Assembly (NCBI GenBank): GCA_934746015.1
Contig: CAKVEW010000013.1
Coordinates: forward strand, 1 to 64,000
Length of the DNA: 64,000 nucleotides
Direction: 5' to 3'
Source: an uncultured Clostridium sp.
GTDB lineage: Bacteria; Bacillota; Clostridia; Clostridiales; Clostridiaceae
Made by a program: the position numbers and the translations under genes. This document shows positions 1-8,745 of this stretch, one piece after another. Position 1 is the stretch's first letter. Each line of letters opens with the position of its first letter. The notes under the pieces were generated by a model. It did no database searches. It had not been told where the DNA came from and saw nothing but the letters and a program-made list of their open reading frames with translations.

Positions 1-21
1 TTCATAAGAATACTTTGACAT
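1..21 (-). CDS. Transposase OrfA start (partial, cut by window edge)
   Basis: ATG at 21-19 is preceded by GGAGGTG and opens MSKYSYE, which continues out of the window. N-termini of this form are common in the helix-turn-helix OrfA of IS3-family transposases. Seven codons cannot prove it, and the call leans on the adjoining terminal repeat. Confidence 0.4.
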
Positions 22-76
22 AAAAAATACACCTCCAAATGTTAGATATTGTGTCTAACATTTGGGGTGCACTTCA
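1..76 (-). mobile_element. End of an IS3-family (IS150-like) insertion sequence
   Basis: The first 76 bases look like the left end of an insertion sequence read on the minus strand. An outer end starting TGAAGTGCACCCC (at 76) is followed by an inverted repeat (CCAAATGTTAGA at 34-45 against TCTAACATTTGG at 53-64), a GGAGGTG ribosome site and the start of a transposase-like reading frame. The arrangement is known from IS3/IS150-type elements. Only one end is visible, so the family call is inference. Confidence 0.5.
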
Positions 77-127
77 ATTTTTATATTAACATATACTCCT
101 TTTGTTTAAATTTATTTATTAATTATT

Positions 128-1930
128 TTATTCTTTATCTGATTCAAATTGGCTATTATAAAGATCAGCATAGAATCCACCTTTTTCAAGTAATCCTATA
201 TGATTTCCACTTTCAATAACATCTCCATCTTTCATTACTAAGATTAAATCTGCATTTTTAATAGTTGATAATCTATGTGCAATAACGAAGGATGTTTTAC
301 CAACAGTAAGCTTATCCATAGCCTCTTGAATTAATATTTCTGTTCTTGTATCTACTGAGCTTGTTGCTTCATCTAATATTAATAAAGGTGCATTTTCAAT
401 CATAGCCCTTGCTATTGTTATAAGTTGCTTTTGTCCAGCTGAAAGATTTGTCTTATCATCTAATATAGTGTCATACCCATGAGGTAAAGTCATTATAAAG
501 TGATGAATTCCAACTGCTTTACAAGCTTTTATTATTTCTTCATCTGATACACCTGTTTTATTGTAAACTATATTGTCTCTTACTGTACTTTCAAATAACC
601 AAGTATCTTGAAGTACCATACAGAATAAATCATGAACATTTTCTCTTGTAATATATTTAGTATCCACTCCATCTATTAAAATTTGTCCTGAATTTAATTC
701 ATAGAATCTCATAAGTAAATTAACTATAGTAGTTTTACCAGCTCCTGTTGGTCCAACTATAGCAACCTTTTGACCAGCTTTGGTTTTAACTGAGAAGTCT
801 TTTATTATTATTTTCTCATCATTATATCCAAATCTAACATTTTTAAATTCAACGTCACCTTTAATATTTTCTAAAACCTTAGTCTTATTTGATTCATCTT
901 CAAGTTCTGATTGTTCTAAGAAATCAAATACTCTTTCAGCTGCAGCTGCAGCTGATTGTAAACTTGTTGCTGCTTGAGCCATTTGTGATAATGGTTGAGT
1001 AAATAATCTTATATATATCATAAATGCTACTATAACACCAAACTCTATTTTACCATCAAAGGCAAGAACAGCACCAACTACACAAACTGCTACGTATCCA
1101 AGGTTTCCCACGAAACCCATAACAGGCATCATAAGTCCTGATAAAAATTGTGATTTTCTTGCACTATTATATAGTCTAGCATTTGTTTCTTCAAACTTAT
1201 CTATAGCATTCTTTTCACCATTATAAACTTTAACTATATTATGAGCAGAATATATTTCTTCAATATGTCCATTTATTTTTCCAAGTTCCTTTTGTTGAGA
1301 AGAGAAGTATTTTTGTGATTTACTCATTATAAGCATCATAAGAGCAAATCCAAGTATTGTAGCTAATATAGCAGCTAGACTCATTAAAACATTTGTTTTA
1401 AGCATCATTATTAATGAACCTGCAAATAGAGTTACAGATGAAACTAAAGTTCCAACACTTTGGTTCATACTTTGTCCAATTGTATCAACGTCATTAGTTA
1501 CACGACTTAAAATTTCTCCATGACTAGTAGAATCAAAATACTTTAATGGAAGTTTGTTCATTTTTCCTGAAATATCTTTACGTAACTTATTAGCTATCTT
1601 TTGAGTTACTGTTGTTAATATAAATTGTTGTCCATAGGAAAGTACTGCACCTGATAAATAGAATACTACTAATATCATACCTATTCTACTTACTTCACTT
1701 AAATCAATTTTGGTCATTATACCTTGCATAATTGCATTTGTTATTTCTTTTAGTTTATCTGGTCCTAATATTGTAAATACTGTCCCTCCTATAGCACATA
1801 TAACAGCTATTATCATAAATGCTACATAGGACTTTGAATATTTTAAAAGTTTAATCCATGTCCCTTTTAAGTCCTTTGCCTTTTGTGGTTTTCCTCCCAT
1901 TCCTGGTCCGCCATGTCTACTCATTTTCAA
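128..1930 (-). CDS. ABC multidrug exporter, subunit with intact catalytic site
   Basis: Half-transporter of 600 residues: six membrane segments (about 35-335) followed by a nucleotide-binding domain. Visible motifs are Walker A GPTGAGKTT (about 392), signature LSAGQKQL (about 493), Walker B LILDEATSSVD (about 516) with its catalytic Glu, and a switch His in VIAHRLST. The start overlaps the end of the upstream ABC gene by 14 bases, so the two are translationally coupled and probably form a heterodimer of the LmrCD/BmrCD/YfiBC kind, exporting drugs or lipids at the plasma membrane. The signature deviates (A for the second G), as expected for the partner of a degenerate site. Substrate is unknown. 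Confidence 0.9.
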   Translation of the reverse strand: MKMSRHGGPGMGGKPQKAKDLKGTWIKLLKYSKSYVAFMIIAVICAIGGTVFTILGPDKLKEITNAIMQGIMTKIDLSEVSRIGMILVVFYLSGAVLSYGQQFILTTVTQKIANKLRKDISGKMNKLPLKYFDSTSHGEILSRVTNDVDTIGQSMNQSVGTLVSSVTLFAGSLIMMLKTNVLMSLAAILATILGFALMMLIMSKSQKYFSSQQKELGKINGHIEEIYSAHNIVKVYNGEKNAIDKFEETNARLYNSARKSQFLSGLMMPVMGFVGNLGYVAVCVVGAVLAFDGKIEFGVIVAFMIYIRLFTQPLSQMAQAATSLQSAAAAAERVFDFLEQSELEDESNKTKVLENIKGDVEFKNVRFGYNDEKIIIKDFSVKTKAGQKVAIVGPTGAGKTTIVNLLMRFYELNSGQILIDGVDTKYITRENVHDLFCMVLQDTWLFESTVRDNIVYNKTGVSDEEIIKACKAVGIHHFIMTLPHGYDTILDDKTNLSAGQKQLITIARAMIENAPLLILDEATSSVDTRTEILIQEAMDKLTVGKTSFVIAHRLSTIKNADLILVMKDGDVIESGNHIGLLEKGGFYADLYNSQFESDKE

Positions 1931-3689
1931 GCTCCTCCTTTGAAAGTTGTGAGTATGCTATTTCTTTATATACTTCACAAGTCTTTAGAAGTTCCTTATG
2001 TTTGCCTATTCCAACTATCTTTCCTTCATCTAATACAACTATCTTATCTGCTTCTTTAATTGTACCAATTCTTTGAGCAACAATAAGTTTAGTTATACCA
2101 TTAGTTTCTTTATTTAAGGCTGATCTTAATACCTTATCAGTCCTATAGTCTAAAGCAGAGAATGAATCATCAAAAATGTAAATTTCAGGATCTCTATGAA
2201 TAGCTCTAGCAATTGATAAACGTTGTTTTTGCCCACCTGAAAGATTTGTTCCTCCTTGAGAAACTTTACTTTCATATTGTTTGTCAAGTTTTTCTACAAA
2301 GTCTTTACCTTGAGCAATTTCAACAGCTCTCTTAACTGCTTCTATTCCTTGTCTTTGCTTTCCATTATCTCCATAAGAAACGTTTGATTCTACAGTTCCA
2401 CTAAACATTGTTGTTTTTTGTGAAACATATCCAATTTTATTTGTTAAATAACTCTTATCATATTCTTTTACATTAACTCCATTAACTAGCACTTCACCTG
2501 AAGTTACATCATAAAATCTTGGAATTAAGTTAATTAATGTTGATTTTCCTGATCCTGTTGAACCTATAAATGCAATAGTTTCACCTTTATTAGCTTTAAA
2601 GTTTATGTTTTCTAAAACATAATCAGTTGAACTATCTGCATCTGGGTATTTGAAGTTAACATTTCTAAATTCAATTTCACCAACATGATCCTTTTCATCT
2701 GATGTACGAGTTCCATTTTTTATTGTAAGTGGTGTTTCTAATACTTCGTTAACACGGTTAGCAGCCACTTGAGCTCTAGGAAGCATTATGAACACTATTA
2801 CTAACATCATAAATGCCATAACAACTTGTATTGCATAAGAAGAGAAAACTATCATATCACTAAATACAGAAACTCTATCCATTCCAGAAGCATTATTTAT
2901 TAAATAGGCTCCTATCCAATAAATAGCTAAAGTTAAACCACTCATTATTATTTGAATTGAAGGCATTAATACCCCCATAGTTCTTCCTGTAAATAAGTTA
3001 GTTTTTGTTATTGCATTATTAGCATCTTGAAACTTATTTTCTTGATATTCATCTGCATTATAAGCTCTTACAACTCTAATACCTGTTAAATTTTCTCTTG
3101 AAACTCTATTTAAATTATCTGTTAAAATTTGAATCATTTTAAACTTAGGTAATGCTAATGTAAATACTATTCCTACAATTAAAAGTAATGCAACCACACC
3201 TACTGCTGTTGCAGTTGTCCATTGCCAACTCTTACTTGAAATTTTGGTTATTGCCCAAACAGCTGTTATTGGTGCTTTAATTATTACTTGAAGTCCCATA
3301 GCTATTATCATTTGAATTTGAGTTATATCATTTGTTGAACGAGTTATTAAACTTGGAATAGAGAATTTATTTATTTCATTCATTGAAAATGATTCAACTT
3401 TTCTAAACACATTCGAACGTAAAGTTTTTGAAAGTCCAGCTGCTATACCTGAGATAAAATATCCAACTATAATAGTTGCCACTAAACTACCCAAAGCACA
3501 TAAAAGCATAAATCCTCCAGCCTTCCAAATTTCAGACATTTCAGACCCTGGAGTTTGCACTAATTTTGTTATATCTGACATATAATCAGGTAATTTTAAA
3601 TCAAGCCAAACCTGAGCTATTATAAATACTAAACTAATTAAAACTATTAACCAGTCTTTTGATTTTAAATATTTAAAGATTTTTAACAT
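1917..3689 (-). CDS. ABC multidrug exporter, subunit with degenerate catalytic site
   Basis: Half-transporter of 590 residues with an N-terminal membrane domain and a C-terminal ATPase. Walker A is GSTGSGKST (about 376) and the signature is a full LSGGQKQR (about 478). Walker B reads IFDDSFSALD, with Asp where the catalytic Glu should be, and the switch region reads VAQRIGT, with Gln in place of His. These two changes mark the inactive ATP site typical of heterodimeric exporters. It lies between the marR gene and its partner subunit on the same strand, so control by that MarR protein is likely. Confidence 0.9.
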   Translation of the reverse strand: MLKIFKYLKSKDWLIVLISLVFIIAQVWLDLKLPDYMSDITKLVQTPGSEMSEIWKAGGFMLLCALGSLVATIIVGYFISGIAAGLSKTLRSNVFRKVESFSMNEINKFSIPSLITRSTNDITQIQMIIAMGLQVIIKAPITAVWAITKISSKSWQWTTATAVGVVALLLIVGIVFTLALPKFKMIQILTDNLNRVSRENLTGIRVVRAYNADEYQENKFQDANNAITKTNLFTGRTMGVLMPSIQIIMSGLTLAIYWIGAYLINNASGMDRVSVFSDMIVFSSYAIQVVMAFMMLVIVFIMLPRAQVAANRVNEVLETPLTIKNGTRTSDEKDHVGEIEFRNVNFKYPDADSSTDYVLENINFKANKGETIAFIGSTGSGKSTLINLIPRFYDVTSGEVLVNGVNVKEYDKSYLTNKIGYVSQKTTMFSGTVESNVSYGDNGKQRQGIEAVKRAVEIAQGKDFVEKLDKQYESKVSQGGTNLSGGQKQRLSIARAIHRDPEIYIFDDSFSALDYRTDKVLRSALNKETNGITKLIVAQRIGTIKEADKIVVLDEGKIVGIGKHKELLKTCEVYKEIAYSQLSKEELENE

Positions 3690-3744
3690 GTTTATTGCTC
3701 CTTTTATTATTATTTTACCAGCATATTTTAAGTTTATTTAATTT

Positions 3745-3773
3745 GTTAGGAGCCTAATTGTAAGCACCCTAAC
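3745..3773. promoter_or_regulatory. Candidate MarR operator
   Basis: The 99-bp gap between marR and the ABC genes holds a short palindrome, TTAGG-AG-CCTAA (3746-3757), nested in a wider inverted repeat of GTTAGG (3745-3750) and CCTAAC (3768-3773). Short TTAG/CTAA dyads are usual MarR-family targets. The assignment is from sequence and position only. Confidence 0.4.
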
Positions 3774-3788
3774 TATTTGGATTAAAAA

Positions 3789-4223
3789 TTATTGAATATT
3801 ATTTTTAAATTTATTAAGAACTTGAACAAACATCTCTAACTCTTCATCTGATACCCCTTTAGTAATTGTTTCTTCAAATTTTCTCATTTCTCTTATAATA
3901 TGAATATTAATTTTTTCACCTAAATCAGTAAGAACTATTTTTTTTAATCTTGCATCATAAGATACATTTTCTCTTATTATTAAATTGTTTTTTTCCATTG
4001 ATTGGAGTATACCAGTAACTGTAGATCTTCTTATAGTGAAAATCTCTTCAATATCCTTTTGGAAAACATCTTTTTCCTTATTCTTACTAAGATAACCAAT
4101 AATCATTCCTTGAATCTCAGAATATTGATCACAATTGGCAGTAACTGCTGATCTGTAAATATATCTTTTTATAAGATTTGATATAGATCTTATTTCATAA
4201 GCAACCATAACTTTTCTATTCAT
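3789..4223 (-). CDS. MarR-family transcriptional regulator
   Basis: A 144-residue winged-helix protein. The recognition region is around residues 50-80 (DIEEIFTIRRSTVTGILQSMEKNNLI) and the wing is NVSYDARLKKIVLTDLG. This is the classic MarR layout. It is the first gene of a minus-strand operon with the two ABC exporter subunits, a common arrangement in which the regulator represses its own exporter until a ligand binds. The ribosome site GAGGG precedes the ATG. The ligand is not evident. Confidence 0.88.
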   Translation of the reverse strand: MNRKVMVAYEIRSISNLIKRYIYRSAVTANCDQYSEIQGMIIGYLSKNKEKDVFQKDIEEIFTIRRSTVTGILQSMEKNNLIIRENVSYDARLKKIVLTDLGEKINIHIIREMRKFEETITKGVSDEELEMFVQVLNKFKNNIQ

Positions 4224-4254
4224 TCAATTCCCTCTTTTATTTTATAATAGATGA

Positions 4255-4283
4255 ATTATAGCTCTTATTCTCAAATATGTCAA
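4255..4283 (-). promoter_or_regulatory. Sigma-A promoter of the marR-ABC operon
   Basis: On the minus strand a perfect TTGACA (4283-4278) is followed after 17 bp by a perfect TATAAT (4260-4255), about 32 bp upstream of the marR start. Confidence 0.8.
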
Positions 4284-4353
4284 TATTATTCACATTAATA
4301 ACTAAACTAAAATTTAATTACAGAATTCAACTATTTTAAATTAAATATAAACA

Positions 4354-4399
4354 ATTAAAGAGTGAAGAAATTCACTTAAAAACTCCTTCACTCTTTAAT
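4354..4399 (-). terminator. Hairpin after treC
   Basis: A perfect 14-bp stem, ATTAAAGAGTGAAG paired with CTTCACTCTTTAAT, lies directly past the treC stop. The T-run that follows on the minus strand is broken (TGTTTATATTT), so termination is likely but may be incomplete. Confidence 0.6.
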
Positions 4400-4410
4400 T
4401 ATTTCATTTT

Positions 4411-6084
4411 TTAACTATTCAATTCTAATACTATTGCTCCATATGGTTCTAAAAATAAATTTTCCTTATCTATACTATTTTTTTCAGAATTACTTAATAT
4501 AGTTACATATTCACTACCTTTAAATTTCTCTAAAGACACTCTTGTTTTATTCTCATAAAAGTTACAAGCAATTAAAATTCTTTTTCCATTTAGCTCTCTT
4601 ATATAAGCTAAAACATTAGGATGATCTTCTAATATAGGTATAAATCTACCTTCTGATACTACATCATTATTTTTTCTTATCTTAATTAATTCTTTGTAAT
4701 AATCTAATATTGAATTATTTCTATTTTGCTCTAGCTCTACATTAATATTATTATAGTTATCAGCTACCTTTATCCATGGAGTTCCACTTGTGAATCCTGC
4801 TTCTTTCATATTATTCCATTGCATAGGAGTTCTAGAGTTATCTCTAGATCTGTTCTTTAATATATTTAAAACTTCATCTTTTTCTATTCCTTTTTCCAAT
4901 AAATTGTTATATGCATTTATTGATTCTACATCCCTATAATCATTAATATTATTAAAGTTTGGATTAGTCATTCCTATCTCCTCCCCTTGATAAATATAAG
5001 GAGTTCCCCTCATTAAATGTAATGCAGTTAAAAGCATCTTTGCTGATTCTTCTCTATATAAAATATCATTTCCAAATCTAGATACTACTCTTGGTTGATC
5101 ATGATTACACCAAAATAAAGCATTCCAACCATTTCCCTTTTCCATTTCAATTTGCCATTCAAATAATAATTTTTTTAACATATGAAAATCAAAGGATGCC
5201 AATTTCCACTTTTCCCCTTCGGGGTAATCTACTTTTAAGTGATGAAAATTAAAAGTCATATCTAACTCTTCATTTTCTGGACTAGTATATTTTATACAAT
5301 TATCTATTGTTGTAGAAGACATTTCTCCCGCAGTCATAATACCATTATATTTAGAGAAAACTTCTTTATTCATTAGCTTTAAATACTCATGTATCTTTGG
5401 TCCATCCGTATAAAATCTTCTACCATCTCTAATTGCAGATTTAAAATCATCATCTAAAAATCTAGTATCCTTTGATAAGAGGTTAATAACATCTAACCTA
5501 AATCCATCAACACCCATATCTAGCCAATATCTCATCACCTTATATATTTCTTCTCTTAACTTAGGATTTTCCCAATTTAAATCTGCTTGAGTATTATCAA
5601 ATAAATGTAGATAATATTTATTTAAACTTTCAACATACTCCCAAGCTGAACCACCAAATTTAGATTTCCAATTGTTAGGCTCATCTCTCCAAATATAAAA
5701 ATCATGATATGGATTACTAACATCCTTAATTGCTTCCTTAAACCAATTATGTTCTGTAGATGTATGATTTACAACCATATCTAAAATCAACTTCATATCT
5801 CTTTTATGAGCTTCCTTTAATAATCTTTTAAAATCCTCCATATTTCCAAACATAGGATCTATATTATAATAATCTGCTATATCATATCCATTATCATTTT
5901 GAGGTGAAGCATATATAGGTGTAAGCCATAAAACCTTCACCCCTAAATCTTTTAGATAATCTAATTTTTCTATTATTCCAACTAAATCTCCAATTCCATC
6001 CCCATTGCTATCCTTAAAGCTTTTAGGATAAATTTGATAAATCACTGATGATTTCCACCAATCATTGCTTTTCATTTTATTCAC
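4411..6084 (-). CDS. treC: Trehalose-6-phosphate hydrolase
   Basis: GH13 alpha-glucosidase of 557 residues that would split cytoplasmic trehalose 6-phosphate into glucose and glucose 6-phosphate. The N-terminus (WWKSSVIYQIYPKSFKDSNGDGIGDL) is typical of the treC/oligo-1,6-glucosidase branch. Catalytic residues are visible: nucleophile Asp in GFRLDVIN (about 199), acid Glu in TAGEMSS (about 252) and the third acid in CNHDQPR (about 327). Placement downstream of a trehalose-type PTS permease and near a TreR-like regulator favours TreC over oligo-1,6-glucosidase. It is the second gene of treB-treC. Confidence 0.9.
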   Translation of the reverse strand: MNKMKSNDWWKSSVIYQIYPKSFKDSNGDGIGDLVGIIEKLDYLKDLGVKVLWLTPIYASPQNDNGYDIADYYNIDPMFGNMEDFKRLLKEAHKRDMKLILDMVVNHTSTEHNWFKEAIKDVSNPYHDFYIWRDEPNNWKSKFGGSAWEYVESLNKYYLHLFDNTQADLNWENPKLREEIYKVMRYWLDMGVDGFRLDVINLLSKDTRFLDDDFKSAIRDGRRFYTDGPKIHEYLKLMNKEVFSKYNGIMTAGEMSSTTIDNCIKYTSPENEELDMTFNFHHLKVDYPEGEKWKLASFDFHMLKKLLFEWQIEMEKGNGWNALFWCNHDQPRVVSRFGNDILYREESAKMLLTALHLMRGTPYIYQGEEIGMTNPNFNNINDYRDVESINAYNNLLEKGIEKDEVLNILKNRSRDNSRTPMQWNNMKEAGFTSGTPWIKVADNYNNINVELEQNRNNSILDYYKELIKIRKNNDVVSEGRFIPILEDHPNVLAYIRELNGKRILIACNFYENKTRVSLEKFKGSEYVTILSNSEKNSIDKENLFLEPYGAIVLELNS

Positions 6085-6094
6085 CTCTTATCTA

Positions 6095-6245
6095 TAGGCT
6101 GTCGCTCAAAATTAGAAATGTAGAATTGTTGATATAATTTGAAACAAATTACTAAAAATATATATATTTTAGAAACTCCTCACGGAGTTTCCTCTATAAT
6201 TTTACATTCTTCATTATTCAATCTACATTATTATCCGGCAGCCTA
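6095..6245. repeat. Palindromic MITE-like element between treB and treC
   Basis: Ten-base ends TAGGCTGTCG (6095-6104) and CGGCAGCCTA (6236-6245) are inverted copies with one mismatch. The inside is AT-rich and partly self-complementary. A central perfect hairpin GAAACTCC-TCAC-GGAGTTTC lies at 6172-6191. No reading frame is present. The structure resembles a small non-autonomous element or a processing/attenuation hairpin lowering treC relative to treB. No clear target duplication was seen. Confidence 0.5.
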
Positions 6246-6250
6246 ACTGA

Positions 6251-7687
6251 TTATTCTATCTCTTCAACATAAGTTCCAAACTTTTTATTAAATATAAATG
6301 TCAATATAATTGAAACTATAACTGCTACTATCATTGCTATTATAAATGGACCCCAATACTTAGGTTGAATTGCCAAGAATCCAGGTAATCCCCCTATACC
6401 AATAGAATTAGCCAATACTCCTGATAGTATTGAAACTACTGCTGCACAAGCTGATCCAATTATAGCTGCTACAAATGGGAATTTATATTTTAAGTTAATT
6501 CCAAACATCGCTGGCTCAGTAACACCTAGCCACGCAGATATTCCTGCTGATGCTGCTATGGATTTTATTCTTGAATTCTTTTTATATATTATCAACATTG
6601 CTACTGCTGAAGCCCCTTGTGCAATATTACTTAAAGCTATAAGAGGCCAAATCATAGTTCCACCATTTGCAATTAATTGTAAATCTACTGCAATAAAAGT
6701 ATGGTGTAGTCCTGTAATAACTAATGGTGCATAAGTTAATCCAAAGATTATAGATCCCACTATCTTAAAAGGTCCTGTTAATAAATAGTTAAAAATAATT
6801 GCTATATAATTACCAAGTTCCCTTGAAATTGGTCCTATTATTATATAAGATAATAAAACTGTAATTAAAAGAGTTGTAAATGGAATAACAATCATCTTCA
6901 AAACATCTGGTATATATTTTTTTAGATTAAGTTCAATTTTTGCTAATACAATACCAGATAATATTGCTGGTATTACTTGTGCTTGATATCCAACTTTATC
7001 TATTGTAAACCATCCAAAATTCCAGAAAGGAACTGAGGCATTTTGCACTGCTTCTGCATATCCATATGCATTTAACAATTGTGGTGATACTAATGTAATT
7101 CCAAGAACTATACCAAGAATCTCCGAACCGCCAAACTTCTTAACTGTTGACCATGTTACTGCTACTGGCAAGAAATGAAATATTGCTTCTCCTAATATCC
7201 ATAAGAAGCTATGAATCTCTGCTAATATTGGATGTAATGCTGTTAAAGTTTGTGTTCCATCTCCAAATATAGCTAAATCACCTATAACATTTCTAAATCC
7301 TAAAATAAGACCTCCAGTAATAATTGCTGGTAAAATAGGAATAAATATTTCAGCAAGACCAGCAATAGTTCTTTGAATTAAAGACATATTTTTTTGAGCT
7401 GCCTTTTTAACTTCTTCTTTTGACTCTACTTTTAAACCTGCTACTTCAACTAAATCATTATAAAAGGCTTGTACATTATTTCCAATTATAACTTGGAACT
7501 GACCTGCATTAATAAAAGTTTCCTTCACACTTGGTAAACTTTCGATTTCTTTTGCTTTTTCCTTAGCAACTTTTTCGTCTTTTAAAACAAATCTTAGTCT
7601 TGTTACGCAATGACTAGCACTTGCAATATTTTCTTTTCCCCCTATAAGTTCTAGTAAGTCTAAAGCTTCTTGTTTATAAGTTACCAT
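6251..7687 (-). CDS. treB: Trehalose-specific PTS permease, EIIBC
   Basis: A 478-residue permease that imports and phosphorylates trehalose. The N-terminal EIIB domain carries the phospho-Cys27 in SHCVTRLRF, and the EIIC membrane domain fills about residues 110-470. No EIIA domain is attached, so phosphate must come from a separate glucose-type EIIA. ATG follows a purine-rich site (AAGGGGG). It is the first gene of treB-treC and is driven by a promoter with TreR palindromes. Identity as the trehalose rather than sucrose type rests on similarity to TreB/TreP and on its neighbours. Confidence 0.9.
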   Translation of the reverse strand: MVTYKQEALDLLELIGGKENIASASHCVTRLRFVLKDEKVAKEKAKEIESLPSVKETFINAGQFQVIIGNNVQAFYNDLVEVAGLKVESKEEVKKAAQKNMSLIQRTIAGLAEIFIPILPAIITGGLILGFRNVIGDLAIFGDGTQTLTALHPILAEIHSFLWILGEAIFHFLPVAVTWSTVKKFGGSEILGIVLGITLVSPQLLNAYGYAEAVQNASVPFWNFGWFTIDKVGYQAQVIPAILSGIVLAKIELNLKKYIPDVLKMIVIPFTTLLITVLLSYIIIGPISRELGNYIAIIFNYLLTGPFKIVGSIIFGLTYAPLVITGLHHTFIAVDLQLIANGGTMIWPLIALSNIAQGASAVAMLIIYKKNSRIKSIAASAGISAWLGVTEPAMFGINLKYKFPFVAAIIGSACAAVVSILSGVLANSIGIGGLPGFLAIQPKYWGPFIIAMIVAVIVSIILTFIFNKKFGTYVEEIE

Positions 7688-7736
7688 CTCTATCCCCCTT
7701 AATACCTATTTATAATACACATTTGTTTACGATTTC

Positions 7737-7780
7737 ATTATAACTTGTTTAAACAAGTGTGTCAATTGTTGTTTAAACAA
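7737..7780 (-). promoter_or_regulatory. treB promoter with two TreR operators
   Basis: The minus-strand promoter is TTGACA (7765-7760), a 17-bp spacer and TATAAT (7742-7737). A perfect 16-bp palindrome ACTTGTTTAAACAAGT fills the spacer (7743-7758). A second copy of its core, TTGTTTAAACAA, sits at 7769-7780, with centres 24 bp apart. A repressor bound there would block polymerase directly. TreR as the binder is inferred from the adjoining gene. Confidence 0.85.
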
Positions 7781-7863
7781 GTTAATCTTTATTTTCTATT
7801 TTATTTTTATCTTTAATGCTATAATAAACTATATAACGAGGTCCAAAGGAGATTTTAACTTAA

Positions 7864-8577
7864 ATGAAAATGGTGAAATATACAGAAATATACGAGTATC
7901 TAAAGAATAAAATATTAAATGATGAATATAAAGCTGGAGAAAAATTACCTTCTGAAAATGAATTAACCTCTTTATTTGATGTTAGTAGAAATACAGTAAG
8001 AAGAGCAATAAATCAATTATCATTTGAAGGGCTAGTTGCCAGTGTTCATGGAAAGGGTGTTTTTGTTTTAGAAAAGCAGCAACTTAAATTTTTAGTAGGT
8101 GGCCTACAAAGCTTTAAAGAAGCTTCTTTACATAATAATATCAGCTACTTAACTAAAGTTCATTGCTTTAAGGAAGTTATAATTGATGCTAAGCTTTCAA
8201 AAAAAACTGGTTTTGCATTAGGTTCAAAAGTCTTCTATATAGAAAGGACTAGAATTATAGATGGAGAAGAAACTATATTAGATATAAATTACTTCTTAAA
8301 AGATGTAACTAAAAATCTAACTGAAGATATAGCAAGTAATTCAATTTATTATTACATAGAAAATAATCTTTCTTTAAAAATTGCAGGAGCACAAAAAATA
8401 GTTTCAGTTGAAGAAGTTTCAAAATTAGATAAAAAACTACTTAATCTCAAAGGATATAACTTAGTTGCCATAATAAAAAATTATGTTTATTTAGAAGATG
8501 GAACATTATTTGAATATACAGAATCTAGGCATAGACCAGATAAATTCACATTTTCAACCTATGCAAAAAGACTCTAA
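7864..8577 (+). CDS. treR: GntR/TreR-family repressor of trehalose genes
   Basis: A 237-residue regulator with an N-terminal GntR winged helix (residues 5-70, with SENELTSLFDVSRNTVRRAI) and a C-terminal UTRA ligand domain (about 90-230). Known TreR proteins of this build sense trehalose 6-phosphate. It is divergent from treB, and the shared 176-bp gap contains the palindromes it probably binds. A TATAAT at 7820-7825 and AAAGGAG at 7845-7851 serve this gene. ATG at 7864 is used here; an alternative ATG lies two codons in. Confidence 0.9.
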   Translation: MKMVKYTEIYEYLKNKILNDEYKAGEKLPSENELTSLFDVSRNTVRRAINQLSFEGLVASVHGKGVFVLEKQQLKFLVGGLQSFKEASLHNNISYLTKVHCFKEVIIDAKLSKKTGFALGSKVFYIERTRIIDGEETILDINYFLKDVTKNLTEDIASNSIYYYIENNLSLKIAGAQKIVSVEEVSKLDKKLLNLKGYNLVAIIKNYVYLEDGTLFEYTESRHRPDKFTFSTYAKRL

Positions 8578-8597
8578 TGGCTGTTTCACTGCCATTA
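8575..8597 (+). terminator. treR terminator
   Basis: The stem TAATGGC/GCCATTA with a 9-base loop overlaps the treR stop and is followed by T-rich sequence. Confidence 0.6.
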
Positions 8598-8649
8598 TAG
8601 TCTTTCACTTTTTCATTCTTTCATTCCTTCATTATTTCATTATTTCATT

Positions 8650-8745
8650 TTCAAGTAATTATGCATTATGAATCATTTATCTTGGGAACACCGAAGGAGT
8701 TCCTTCCTTAATTCTACATTCTTAATTTTTAATTCTTCATTCAAT
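8650..8745. repeat. Intergenic repeat related to the treB-treC element
   Basis: This stretch carries a GGAAC/GTTCC hairpin around an ACCGAAG-type loop, followed by AT-rich sequence with an ATTCTACATTCTTAATT motif. It resembles the inside of the element at 6095-6245 (ACATTCTTCATTATTC). No gene is visible. It may be a second, decayed member of a dispersed intergenic family. Confidence 0.35.
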
